Assembly: GCA_020632475.1 (NCBI GenBank)
Contig: JACKFM010000002.1
Location: 52,501 to 116,500 of the forward strand
DNA: 64,000 nucleotides
Reading direction: 5' to 3'
DNA from: Candidatus Omnitrophota bacterium
Lineage (GTDB): Bacteria > Omnitrophota > Omnitrophia > Omnitrophales > Aquincolibacteriaceae
Positions 1 through 7,244 of this stretch are shown in pieces. The first letter of the stretch is position 1; each line of letters opens with the position of its first letter. The translations under genes were made by a program, and so were the position numbers. The notes beneath the pieces are model-generated. The model made no database searches. It had not been told where the DNA came from and worked only from the letters and a program-made list of their open reading frames with translations.

Positions 1-1104
1 CTTGGCTTCCCGCAATGCGGCCAAGGTATCAGCGGTTTCGCCTGATTGTGTAATTAATATGACCAAATCATTTTTAGTCACAATGGGTTTCTGATATCTA
101 AATTCGCTGGAGACACGCGCCTCTGACGGAATACCCGCATTTTGCTCCATCCAGAGGCAGCCGGTCAACCCGGCATGATAGGCCGTCCCGCAACTCACCA
201 TAAAAACCTTCCGGATCTTTCTCAGGCGGTTTTCTATTCTTGGAGTCATGTTTTCAAAACGGATCACATCTTCTTTATTGGTGATACGATTGAAGGCTTC
301 CTGCAAAACAGTAGGCTGTTCATAGATTTCTTTGAGCATAAAGTGAGGATATCCACCCTTTTGCGCCTGGGCCATGTTCCATTTGATCCGAGTGGAATGG
401 CGTTTGATCATACGTCCGGTAGCAAGTGAAAAAATCTTTACTTTATCTTTGGTCAACACGGCGTATTCATCGTCTTCCAGAAAAACCACATCGGAGGTAA
501 ACGGCAGCAAAGCCGGCGTATCGCTGGCAACAAAATTCTCGCCTTTTCCAAGTCCAATGACCAGGGGATTGGAGCGTTTAAAAACATAAAGGGTATCCGG
601 ATCGCTTTTGTCCAATGCTACAAAAGCATAAAATCCCTGCAAACGACTAATGGCTTTACGAAAGGCTTCGACAAAATTATTTTTTTTGTAATAACTCGCG
701 ATCAGATTAACTGCTACTTCGGTATCAGTACCTGAAAAAAAACGATGCCCTTTGGCTTGGAGTTCGCGCTTAAGATCGGAGTGATTTTCGATAATTCCAT
801 TGTGAACCAGAATAATTTTACTTTTATCATCGACGTGGGGATGCGCATTGAGTTTGGAAGGCTCTCCGTGGGTCGCCCACCGCGTATGCCCAATACCAAT
901 CTGCGCATAGGCCGGATGTTTTTCCAGTTCCCTTTTCAGTTCGGACAGTTTGCCCTTTTCCTTTTTGATAAACAGATTTTCTTTTTCCAGATTCAAGCAA
1001 GCAATACCGGCTGAATCATACCCGCGGTACTCCAGATGCTCGAGCCCTTTAACCAAAATGGGAACCGCATTCCTATGCCCTATATACCCCACTATCCCGC
1101 ACAT
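1..1104 (-). CDS. glmS: Glutamine--fructose-6-phosphate aminotransferase, N-terminal part (runs off window)
   Basis: Makes glucosamine-6-phosphate from fructose-6-phosphate and glutamine, the first step to UDP-GlcNAc for peptidoglycan and LPS, in the cytosol. The first 368 codons are visible. The start gives MCGIVGYIG, so Cys2 becomes the N-terminal nucleophile of the class-II glutaminase domain. The HTRWATHGEP and HNGIIENH motifs of that domain follow at about residues 75-105. The first sugar isomerase (SIS) domain begins near residue 290 and is cut by the window edge; the family is about 610 residues. The ATG at 1104 has an AGGGG ribosome site a few bases upstream. It diverges from the HAMP gene at 1376. 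No glmS-ribozyme core was recognised in the leader. Confidence 0.96.
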   Translation of the reverse strand, partial: MCGIVGYIGHRNAVPILVKGLEHLEYRGYDSAGIACLNLEKENLFIKKEKGKLSELKRELEKHPAYAQIGIGHTRWATHGEPSKLNAHPHVDDKSKIILVHNGIIENHSDLKRELQAKGHRFFSGTDTEVAVNLIASYYKKNNFVEAFRKAISRLQGFYAFVALDKSDPDTLYVFKRSNPLVIGLGKGENFVASDTPALLPFTSDVVFLEDDEYAVLTKDKVKIFSLATGRMIKRHSTRIKWNMAQAQKGGYPHFMLKEIYEQPTVLQEAFNRITNKEDVIRFENMTPRIENRLRKIRKVFMVSCGTAYHAGLTGCLWMEQNAGIPSEARVSSEFRYQKPIVTKNDLVILITQSGETADTLAALREAK

Positions 1105-1248
1105 AAAAGCCCCTATACCCTGTTCAGGGCCTATGGGTGGTGTTGTGCCCTCAGGCCCGTCACGTTATCTGTTGTTTATAATTTGATCAAGACTGGACGA
1201 TTTTTACCGATAGATAATACATATATATACGACAAAAATGCATTTTTA

Positions 1249-1260
1249 TAAAGCGCTTTA
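1249..1260. promoter_or_regulatory. 12-bp perfect palindrome, possible LacI-family-like operator
   Basis: TAAAGCGCTTTA is a perfect palindrome in the glmS/HAMP intergenic region. The central GCGC flanked by A/T runs resembles operators of LacI/GalR-type regulators, but that assignment is inference. No such regulator is encoded in the window. Confidence 0.35.
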
Positions 1261-1276
1261 CCTGCCTTATTATGAG

Positions 1277-1293
1277 TTCTGTGGATCACAGAA
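1277..1293. promoter_or_regulatory. 17-bp dyad upstream of the HAMP gene
   Basis: TTCTGTG and CACAGAA are perfect inverted copies separated by GAT. The dyad lies 22 bp upstream of the -35 box of the plus-strand promoter at 1315, where an activator or repressor could bind. The binding protein is unknown. Confidence 0.35.
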
Positions 1294-1314
1294 GATAGGT
1301 TCGTTTACGGCAAA

Positions 1315-1343
1315 TTGACAGGATATCGCATATCCTTTAAGAT
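1315..1343 (+). promoter_or_regulatory. Sigma-70 type promoter of the HAMP/glycoamylase operon with a dyad in its spacer
   Basis: A perfect -35 box TTGACA (1315-1320) is followed after 17 bp by TAAGAT (1338-1343), about 33 bp before the ATG at 1376. The spacer holds the dyad GGATAT-CGC-ATATCC at 1321-1335, so a protein bound there would sit between the two boxes. The promoter is read directly from the sequence; its regulation is inference. Confidence 0.6.
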
Positions 1344-1375
1344 AATTTTCTAATCTCATTGGTTCAAATAATAAC

Positions 1376-2029
1376 ATGACAGCACAGCGAAGAAAAAATT
1401 TCCTGATTAATAAGCCCTTACAGTTCAAGTATATGGCTTATATCACTCTGGTTTTGATTTCCATCTCGGTCATCTCTCTGGCCAGTCTTTATATTGGTAT
1501 CTGGGGAGGCGTTATGGATTCTTTTTCGGATGAAAAAATCAGAAATGAACTTTTAATTGCCTCGCGCCTAACTCAATATGATGAAGCGCGCACACCTCAG
1601 GAGACCGCCTCTCCACTGTCACCGTTGTCTTTTTTCAAACAGTCCGAAAAGCTCAGTTATCGCCAGCGCGAAGTGTTCAAAGAGCTCTTAAGAAAAACGA
1701 ATAAAGAGCTTTTTGCCAAACTCTTACTTCTATTTGCCTTGATTGCGTGGGGATCTATTTATATTTCACACAAAATCGCTGGGCCGTTATACCGTTTTCA
1801 TGTAACTTTACAGGAAATGGAACAAGGCAGATTTTCAACCCGTGTTCATTTGCGCAAAAATGACGAGGCTCAGTTTCTGGCGCAGCAATTCAATGACACC
1901 ATTGTGTCGATTGATCAAACGTTTTCTCAAATTAAAAATATTCTGCGCGAAAATGAAAAAAATCCTGAGCGATTAACCACGCGTCTGAAAGAAGAACTGG
2001 CCAAAATTCAAACCAGTGTCGACAAATAA
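1376..2029 (+). CDS. Membrane protein with HAMP domain and no output domain
   Basis: A 217-residue inner-membrane protein. A basic N-terminus precedes TM1 (about residues 20-45). An extracytoplasmic segment of roughly 65 residues leads to TM2 (about 112-130), followed by a HAMP-like linker beginning KIAGPLYRF and a C-terminal coiled coil. HAMP domains relay signals across the membrane to kinase, cyclase or chemotaxis modules; none is fused here, so the partner must be separate if it signals at all. The gene has no clear Shine-Dalgarno site. Its last 14 bases overlap the start of the secreted glycoamylase-domain gene, so the two are probably translationally coupled. Confidence 0.7.
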   Translation: MTAQRRKNFLINKPLQFKYMAYITLVLISISVISLASLYIGIWGGVMDSFSDEKIRNELLIASRLTQYDEARTPQETASPLSPLSFFKQSEKLSYRQREVFKELLRKTNKELFAKLLLLFALIAWGSIYISHKIAGPLYRFHVTLQEMEQGRFSTRVHLRKNDEAQFLAQQFNDTIVSIDQTFSQIKNILRENEKNPERLTTRLKEELAKIQTSVDK

Positions 2030-3281
2030 TCTTCGTGTAAAACTAACGGCCTTTCTGCTTGCCGGACTCCTTTGGGCTCCCCCATCTTTTGCCTATACCC
2101 CCTCCGCCAAAGAAAAAGAGGTTTTGCTTCAAATTCAAAAAGATAGCGCCGGTTATTTCATTCGCATGTCCGACAAAATGACGGGATTAACGCGTGATTC
2201 GTCACAAACCGGCTCACCGGCATCAATTGCCGCTACAGGATTTGCCCTGGCGGCAGTGGCTGTTGCCGGTGCACATTCCTGGGTTGACCCCGATTATGCC
2301 AAAAAACAAATTGAAAAAACCTTGTCCTCGGCGCTTCATAAAGTCGAACACAAAAATGGTTTTTTTTATCACTTTGTCGACGGTCGCACGGGGAAAAGAG
2401 TTTGGGGCTCAGAAGCCTCATCCATTGATACGGCTCTTTTTCTTGCCGGAGCCCTGGTGGCCGCCCAATACTATCCGGGCACTTCCATTGACCATATGGC
2501 ACACCAGATCTATGAGCGGATAGACTGGCAGTGGATGATGAATGGATCCGATCTCATTTGTATGGGCTGGAAACCCGAATCGGGTTTTCTGCCTTATTAT
2601 TGGGATAGTTATAATGAGTTGATTATACTTCAGGCTCTGGCCATCGGCGCACCCAAACGGCCAGTCCCCCCGAAGGCCTGGGACGCGTGGTTTCGCAATG
2701 AAGACAGCTACAACGACAAGAATATTATTTTTTCATACAGCGGCAGTCTGTTTACCTATCAATATAGCCAAGCCTTTATTGACTTTCGCAATCTCTGGGA
2801 TGTAGATATCAACTATTTTGAAAATTCACGCCTGGCCACCCTTGCCAATTTTGAATATTCACAGAGTTTTCAAAATCAACACAAGGGATATTCCGCAAAC
2901 TCTTGGGGGCTTTCAGCCTCTTTAGGCCCAGGTGGTTATAAAGCGTACGGGGCCTTACCCGGCGAGGGATTACATGACGGTACGATTGCCCCCTATGCCG
3001 CCATCGCCTCAATCGTATTCACACCCGCAGAGTCCATTGCCGCCAGTTTGTTTTTCTATGAAAATTATCATGAAAAACTCTACGGCCATTTTGGATTTAA
3101 AGATGCCTTTAATCTTGATAAACACTGGTGGTCGGATCAATATCTGGGAATTGATCAGGGGATTATTGTCTTGATGCTCGAAAATTTTTTAAATCAAAAT
3201 GTGATTTGGAATAAATTCATGCAGCTTGATGCGATTCAACGCTGGATCCAATTAACCAACCTCAAAACGACTAGTCCATAG
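2016..3281 (+). CDS. Secreted glycoamylase-domain protein (GH144-like, possible beta-1,2-glucanase)
   Basis: A 421-residue protein with a GTG start inside the preceding gene and an N-terminal signal peptide ending near FAYTPS (about residue 27). The rest is an alpha/alpha-barrel type sequence resembling the glycoamylase (PF10091) / GH144 group: GYFIRMSDKMTGLTRDSS near the start, GFFYHFVDGRTGKRVWGSE in the middle and GLSASLGPGGYKAYGALPG near residue 300. GH144 members are endo-beta-1,2-glucanases, but the family also includes uncharacterised proteins, so the substrate is not settled. A second glycoamylase-domain protein is encoded at 53282-55303. The stop is 26 bp before repeat A. Confidence 0.65.
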   Translation: MSTNNLRVKLTAFLLAGLLWAPPSFAYTPSAKEKEVLLQIQKDSAGYFIRMSDKMTGLTRDSSQTGSPASIAATGFALAAVAVAGAHSWVDPDYAKKQIEKTLSSALHKVEHKNGFFYHFVDGRTGKRVWGSEASSIDTALFLAGALVAAQYYPGTSIDHMAHQIYERIDWQWMMNGSDLICMGWKPESGFLPYYWDSYNELIILQALAIGAPKRPVPPKAWDAWFRNEDSYNDKNIIFSYSGSLFTYQYSQAFIDFRNLWDVDINYFENSRLATLANFEYSQSFQNQHKGYSANSWGLSASLGPGGYKAYGALPGEGLHDGTIAPYAAIASIVFTPAESIAASLFFYENYHEKLYGHFGFKDAFNLDKHWWSDQYLGIDQGIIVLMLENFLNQNVIWNKFMQLDAIQRWIQLTNLKTTSP

Positions 3282-3306
3282 ACCAATAGCCGATTGTCCA
3301 CAGAAC

Positions 3307-3405
3307 CTAGTGCTCCGTCAATGCTGAAATGTCGGGTTTGAATTTCAGTATTGTTACGGACACTTGTACCGCGAATCCGTCTTTTGATCGTTGACGCGGT
3401 ACTAG
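3307..3405 (-). repeat. CTAG-bounded intergenic repeat, copy A (99 bp, two hairpins)
   Basis: Read on the minus strand it starts CTAGTACCGCGTCAA and ends TTGACGGAGCACTAG, the same length and plan as copy B at 42198. The first half contains the inverted pair GTACCGCG/CGCGGTAC. The second half pairs CCGTAACAATACTGAAAT with ATTTCAGCATTGACGG around an 11-base loop. The terminal CTAG at 3402-3405 supplies the TAG stop codon of the FlgM-like gene. Confidence 0.8.
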
Positions 3406-3665
3406 TTGCTGTATTCACTCTTGGTTGTAAAACGGATGGCCAGGCGGGCGGCGGTTTCTTCGATCATTTCAGGTTCTAAATATTGACCGTTTTTGATCAG
3501 TTCTTTAATTTCACGCACCCGTCCGAGATTCGGTTCAGGCTCTGAGGGGATAAGCCGGGCATACTTACGGACATCCTGCCACAGCTGGTCATCTTCGCGC
3601 GATTGTATGGAAGGTTTTTCGATTCTTAATTTCGACGAATAGTGATTGCCGTTTGATATGCTCAT
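3402..3665 (-). CDS. FlgM-like anti-sigma-28 factor
   Basis: An 87-residue cytosolic protein. The N-terminal half is hydrophilic and probably disordered. The C-terminal half (about 48-80) reads NLGRVREIKELIKNGQY followed by a second helix ending ARLAIRF. This is the arrangement of FlgM, in which two helices wrap around sigma-28. It lies downstream of fliA on the same strand and has its own sigma-28-like promoter, the classical arrangement. An AAGGGAG site lies upstream of the ATG. The stop codon is the TAG of repeat copy A, so the last residues (YSN) may not be ancestral. Similarity is weak enough that an unrelated small regulator is possible. Confidence 0.6.
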   Translation of the reverse strand: MSISNGNHYSSKLRIEKPSIQSREDDQLWQDVRKYARLIPSEPEPNLGRVREIKELIKNGQYLEPEMIEETAARLAIRFTTKSEYSN

Positions 3666-3748
3666 GTTTGGAGCCAGCTCCCTTAAAAAACCTCTGTCGC
3701 CAGAATATTAATGCTCTGACTGACAGAACGAGTATAAAACCATATTCA

Positions 3749-3775
3749 TTATCGGCAAATACCCGTACCCTCTTG
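3749..3775 (-). promoter_or_regulatory. Sigma-28 (FliA)-like promoter upstream of the FlgM-like gene
   Basis: On the minus strand GCCGATAA, identical to the FliA -10 consensus, lies at 3756-3749. About 16 bases upstream is TCAA, close to the TAAA -35 core. Transcription would begin near 3742, about 77 nt before the ATG at 3665. The surrounding 3666-3955 gap holds no other feature I can support. Confidence 0.55.
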
Positions 3776-3955
3776 ACCCTCTATTACCAGGGGTTTTTTA
3801 AGATGACGCCCTCATCCGCCCGATATTTAGCATGCCTATAAGGGACCTACTATTCCATATCACGGCTTATTGCAGAAGATAGAAAGAACGATAGAAAATA
3901 CGCTAACTCACTTATAAATATATAGTTATGTACATTGCGGCCTTTATCTGACTGA

Positions 3956-4777
3956 TTATGTTTCCATCGTGATTTCACCCACCTTTTTCATCAGGTGAGA
4001 TCTCAGCCGGGTGACCACTTTAGTATGAATCTGACAGACGCGCGACTCGGAAACATCCAGAATTTCTCCGATCTCCCGCAAAGTCAAATTTTCATAATAA
4101 TAGAGGATGATCACAAGCTTTTCCTTTTCGGGCAGCTCATCAATCACTCCGGCCAAAATTTCTTTCACTTCGTTCTGGTGAACATAATTGAATTGATTAG
4201 TAATCAGAGAGTCCTCAATCGTCTGAAGACGGGAAATCGGTTTGTTCCCGTCATCATTCTGCCAGACCTCATCCAGGGACAAGAAAGATGTTGCATTCAA
4301 ATCACTATAAATGGAATTTAACTCATCCGTCGACATTTTTAATGATTTGGCCAGTTCATCGTCAGTGGCAACACGGCCGTATTTTTCCTCAAGCTCTTTA
4401 CATTTCTTTTCAATTTCACGCGCCTTTTTTCTAAGCAGCCTCGGCGCCCAATCCAACTTTCTCAACTCATCCATAATCGAACCGCGAATACGTGAAACCG
4501 CATAGGTCTCGAATTTATTCCCCTGCGAAACATCGTACTTTGTAATAGCATCAAACAGACCCAAAATACCGTAACTGACCAAATCATTAAATTCAACATT
4601 CGGAGGCAAGCTGATGGCAACGCGCCCGGCAACATATTTAACTAAATATAAATATTTTTTTACAATTTCTTCGCGGATCGCATAGCTCTTTGTACGCTTA
4701 TACTTCTTCCACATCTTAATTTCATCCTCACGCATCGACGTCTTCTTTTTGAATGATGATGCTAGGGCCTGTTTCAT
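3956..4777 (-). CDS. fliA: RNA polymerase sigma factor, FliA/WhiG (sigma-28) type
   Basis: A 273-residue sigma-70 family factor. Region 2 (about 40-115) contains VSYGILGLFDAITKYD and KFETYAVSRIRGSIMDELR, typical of FliA/WhiG. Region 3 follows (about 118-185), and region 4 (about 220-268) ends in the helix-turn-helix LTLREIGEILDVSESRVCQ. It directs RNA polymerase to motility or late-envelope genes. It overlaps the MerR-type gene by 4 bp (ATGA), so it is cotranslated with it. A second in-frame ATG at residue 15 gives MREDEIKMW, a plausible alternative start. No flagellar structural gene is present in the window. Confidence 0.9.
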   Translation of the reverse strand: MKQALASSFKKKTSMREDEIKMWKKYKRTKSYAIREEIVKKYLYLVKYVAGRVAISLPPNVEFNDLVSYGILGLFDAITKYDVSQGNKFETYAVSRIRGSIMDELRKLDWAPRLLRKKAREIEKKCKELEEKYGRVATDDELAKSLKMSTDELNSIYSDLNATSFLSLDEVWQNDDGNKPISRLQTIEDSLITNQFNYVHQNEVKEILAGVIDELPEKEKLVIILYYYENLTLREIGEILDVSESRVCQIHTKVVTRLRSHLMKKVGEITMET

Positions 4778-5016
4778 GAATCCCCCTTTTGTTGTTGTAA
4801 AATAGTTTTAATTTGAAGCAAGGTGTAATTTTTGGATTGCAGAATTTTGATTTGTTCTAGCCGATCAAATACATTTTCATCATAAAGCCGGTGTCCTGAA
4901 GGTGTTCTGCGGGCCTCCTGGATAAGGCCTGCAAGGGTATAGTTATGAATTGTCTGACGGGAAAGCCCCGTATACTGCATGACCTCACCGATCTTATATA
5001 ATTTTTCCCTCTTCAT
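4774..5016 (-). CDS. Minimal MerR-family DNA-binding protein
   Basis: An 80-residue protein consisting only of a winged-helix MerR DNA-binding domain: YKIGEVMQYTGLSRQTIHNY near the N-terminus, then SGHRLYDENVFDRLEQI. It stops after the first dimerisation helix, so there is no effector domain. Such short MerR-type proteins often act as accessory regulators. It overlaps the upstream TPR gene by 4 bp and fliA downstream by 4 bp. A 23-bp palindrome just upstream of the operon is a candidate target. Confidence 0.85.
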   Translation of the reverse strand: MKREKLYKIGEVMQYTGLSRQTIHNYTLAGLIQEARRTPSGHRLYDENVFDRLEQIKILQSKNYTLLQIKTILQQQKGDS

Positions 5017-5684
5017 AGTTGCTTGGCCGCCTGCAGCCTGGTATTAATCTCCTCATATTTTTTGAGAGCTCTCGGATCTTCCGGTGCCAATAACAATATT
5101 TTTTGAGCCGTAAAACGTGCCATGCCCCATCGCTCTCCGGCCATATATTCATCTAACTGTTCATGATAACGCTCTATCTTTTCACTAATTTCATCACGAT
5201 AGATACGTCTCAACTGATCGCTCTCGGTCTGCCCCTCTTTTATTCTTTCGGCTTGAATCGTATCCAGCATTCTTGAAGCGTTAACATTTTGCGGATCATA
5301 TTTAAATGCCTCTTCAGCCGCTAATGTCGCTTCGCGATACTTCTTCATCTCGTATAATTCGCGGCTTCGTTCTACCCAGGTTTGAGCCATATCCAGTTTT
5401 TGTTTGAGGTTCATCTGCTGTGCATCCAAAACGCTGTCACGCAGCTGCATTTGTTCATAAATTTCATCTTCGGCCACCTCGATGACAGCCAAAAGTTGAA
5501 TTGCATCAGAGTCTTTGGGAAAAAGCTGAATGGCCTTACGAGTCACTTTGGCCGCTTGGTAGAGCTGCCCTTCCGCCAAATAGGCCTCGGCCTTTTTAAG
5601 AAGGGCTTCCTTTTGCGCCTCGTCAGATGCCAGAACGTTTGGAGAGATGCTCATCAGTAGTATCAAGATTATCAGTTTATTCAT
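5013..5684 (-). CDS. Exported TPR-repeat protein of unknown function
   Basis: A 223-residue protein with a short signal peptide (about residues 1-19, cleaved after VLA). Helical TPR-like units follow, for example AEAYLAEGQLYQAAKVTRKA at about 32-51 and a second block at about 110-135. A third unit near the C-terminus reads RWGMARFTAQKILLLAPEDP. It probably acts as a periplasmic scaffold. It is the first gene of an operon with the MerR-type regulator and fliA (4-bp overlaps). The start is 12 bp from a perfect 23-bp palindrome, suggesting control at this point. Confidence 0.7.
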   Translation of the reverse strand: MNKLIILILLMSISPNVLASDEAQKEALLKKAEAYLAEGQLYQAAKVTRKAIQLFPKDSDAIQLLAVIEVAEDEIYEQMQLRDSVLDAQQMNLKQKLDMAQTWVERSRELYEMKKYREATLAAEEAFKYDPQNVNASRMLDTIQAERIKEGQTESDQLRRIYRDEISEKIERYHEQLDEYMAGERWGMARFTAQKILLLAPEDPRALKKYEEINTRLQAAKQL

Positions 5685-5695
5685 TTATACAATAA

Positions 5696-5718
5696 GTAAT
5701 TTACATTATGTAAATTAC
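5696..5718. promoter_or_regulatory. Perfect 23-bp palindrome upstream of the TPR-merR-fliA operon
   Basis: GTAATTTACAT and ATGTAAATTAC are perfect 11-bp inverted copies around one T, ending 12 bp before the ATG at 5684. In this position a bound protein would block transcription or translation of the operon. The MerR-type protein encoded in the operon is the obvious candidate ligand, by inference. The remainder of the gap to 5912 is AT-rich and holds further weak dyads. Confidence 0.6.
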
Positions 5719-5912
5719 AATCTATAAATATAATCGAGACAAATCAAGCTTTATTTACAACTTTTTTTCACTAGGTCTATCAATAGTGGTCATATTGCAT
5801 CTATGACACAATATATAGTGCTTTTTCTGTGTAAATTTTTTTAATTTTTTTCTATTTTGAGGACGATATATTAAAAACATTTAATTTTAATGCGGGGATT
5901 TAAAACACGATT

Positions 5913-6143
5913 TTGAACAAAGAGGCGAGCGGCGGCGTGACTTACGAGGAAATTTTTGAGTTAAAATACCTTAAAGGAATCTCCACACAGGAACTACTCA
6001 GGCAATATCCTGATGAAGCCAGCCGGGTCAATGAGGTGGCGCTTCTGGATATTCCGGAAAATGTTTTGCGGGATATGATTCAGGAAAGCGATGTGTTATT
6101 CCGCTTGATTGCACTTAAGAGAAAATTTAAAGCGATATTCTGA
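5913..6143 (+). CDS. Small hypothetical protein
   Basis: A 76-residue acidic, helical ORF on the plus strand with no recognised family. The TTG start has no convincing ribosome site; GTG at residue 9 is an alternative. It reads VTYEEIFELKYLKGISTQEL, with charged amphipathic helices throughout. It is convergent with accA, which ends 40 bp downstream. It could be a real small regulator or a chance ORF; codon usage looks coding-like by eye only. Confidence 0.4.
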   Translation: MNKEASGGVTYEEIFELKYLKGISTQELLRQYPDEASRVNEVALLDIPENVLRDMIQESDVLFRLIALKRKFKAIF

Positions 6144-6183
6144 TCTGTTCTGCTCCGGGAATTCCGTATTTTCTAAATTCGCT

Positions 6184-7206
6184 CTATTTCTTAGAAAACA
6201 CACCCATTGCACGAAATTTCTGGTAACGTTGCTCAAGCAACTGCTTTTTAGGGATTATCTTAAGCTGGGCCACGACCTTTTCAAGAGCATCCCCCAAATT
6301 TTCGGCCGTGGTTTCGGGATCACGGTGTGCGCCGCCAAGCGGTTCATGAATCATTTCGTCAATCAATCCCAAATCCAGCAGATCCTGTGCGGTCAATTTT
6401 AAAGCGGTTGCCGCATCGGGAGCCCGGCTTTGGTCCTTCCATAAAATAGCGGCACATCCTTCGGGTGAAATGACGGAATAATAAGCATTTTCAAGCACAT
6501 ACACACGGTCGGCAACACCGATGCCAAGCGCACCGCCGCTACCGCCTTCTCCGATCACAACACTAATAATCGGTACGGCAAGGTCAGCCATTTCACGTAA
6601 ATTATAAGCAATCGCTTCCGACTGTCCCCGTTCCTCAGCCCCGATTCCGGGATAGGCCCCCGGTGTATCAATGAGAGTAATCACCGGAATCCCGGCCTTT
6701 TCTGCAAGACGCATGATGCGGATTGCCTTGCGATAGCCTTCCGGATGAGCACTTCCAAAACTACGCAATAAATTTTCTTTTATATCACGGCCTTTTTGAT
6801 GACCAATAACGCACACCTTTTCCTTACCGCGTAATTTACCAAAACCCGCAACAATCGCACGGTCATCACTAAAACGGCGGTCACCATGAAATTCGACAAA
6901 ATCTTCGATTAACGCATTCACATAATCCAACGTATAGGGACGTAAGGGGTGACGTGCAACTTGAACTCTTTGCCACGGGCTTAAGTTGTCAAAGATATCC
7001 TTGAGGGCTTTTTCCAGTTTTTTTTCAACGCTTTTGATTTCCCCTGAAAGATCAATCGACTCATTGGATGCGCTGAGTTCGTTCATTTTTTTTTCTAGTT
7101 CTATCACGGGTCTTTCAAATGGGAGACAAATCTCAAGCAATGCTTTATCCGCATGCTTGACCTTTTCTTTTTTAGGCCTGCTTTTCACCTGTTCTTTTTT
7201 AGTCAT
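6184..7206 (-). CDS. accA: Acetyl-CoA carboxylase carboxyltransferase subunit alpha
   Basis: The alpha subunit of the carboxyltransferase that moves CO2 from carboxybiotin to acetyl-CoA, making malonyl-CoA for fatty-acid synthesis. 340 residues. A leading lysine-rich stretch precedes the conserved N-terminal coiled coil (about 30-75). The crotonase-fold domain follows with the family motifs RHPLRPYTLDY, HQKGRD, PEGYRKAIRIM, GEGGSGGALGIG and SPEGCAAILWKD. Length and ending are normal for AccA. The partner accD is not in the window. The biotin genes at 39-46.6 kb provide its cofactor. Confidence 0.97.
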   Translation of the reverse strand: MTKKEQVKSRPKKEKVKHADKALLEICLPFERPVIELEKKMNELSASNESIDLSGEIKSVEKKLEKALKDIFDNLSPWQRVQVARHPLRPYTLDYVNALIEDFVEFHGDRRFSDDRAIVAGFGKLRGKEKVCVIGHQKGRDIKENLLRSFGSAHPEGYRKAIRIMRLAEKAGIPVITLIDTPGAYPGIGAEERGQSEAIAYNLREMADLAVPIISVVIGEGGSGGALGIGVADRVYVLENAYYSVISPEGCAAILWKDQSRAPDAATALKLTAQDLLDLGLIDEMIHEPLGGAHRDPETTAENLGDALEKVVAQLKIIPKKQLLEQRYQKFRAMGVFSKK

Positions 7207-7244
7207 AGGTTACGCTCTTTTCATTCAAGGTGCCTGTTTATATC

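Noticed and set aside
1105..1248. Possible glmS ribozyme or riboswitch in the glmS leader
   Set aside because: The conserved core of the glmS ribozyme could not be found; only a short GGGCCT/AGGCCC inverted pair is seen.
2194..2523. Out-of-frame ORF inside the glycoamylase-domain gene
   Set aside because: Overlaps a better-supported reading frame with signal peptide and family motifs.
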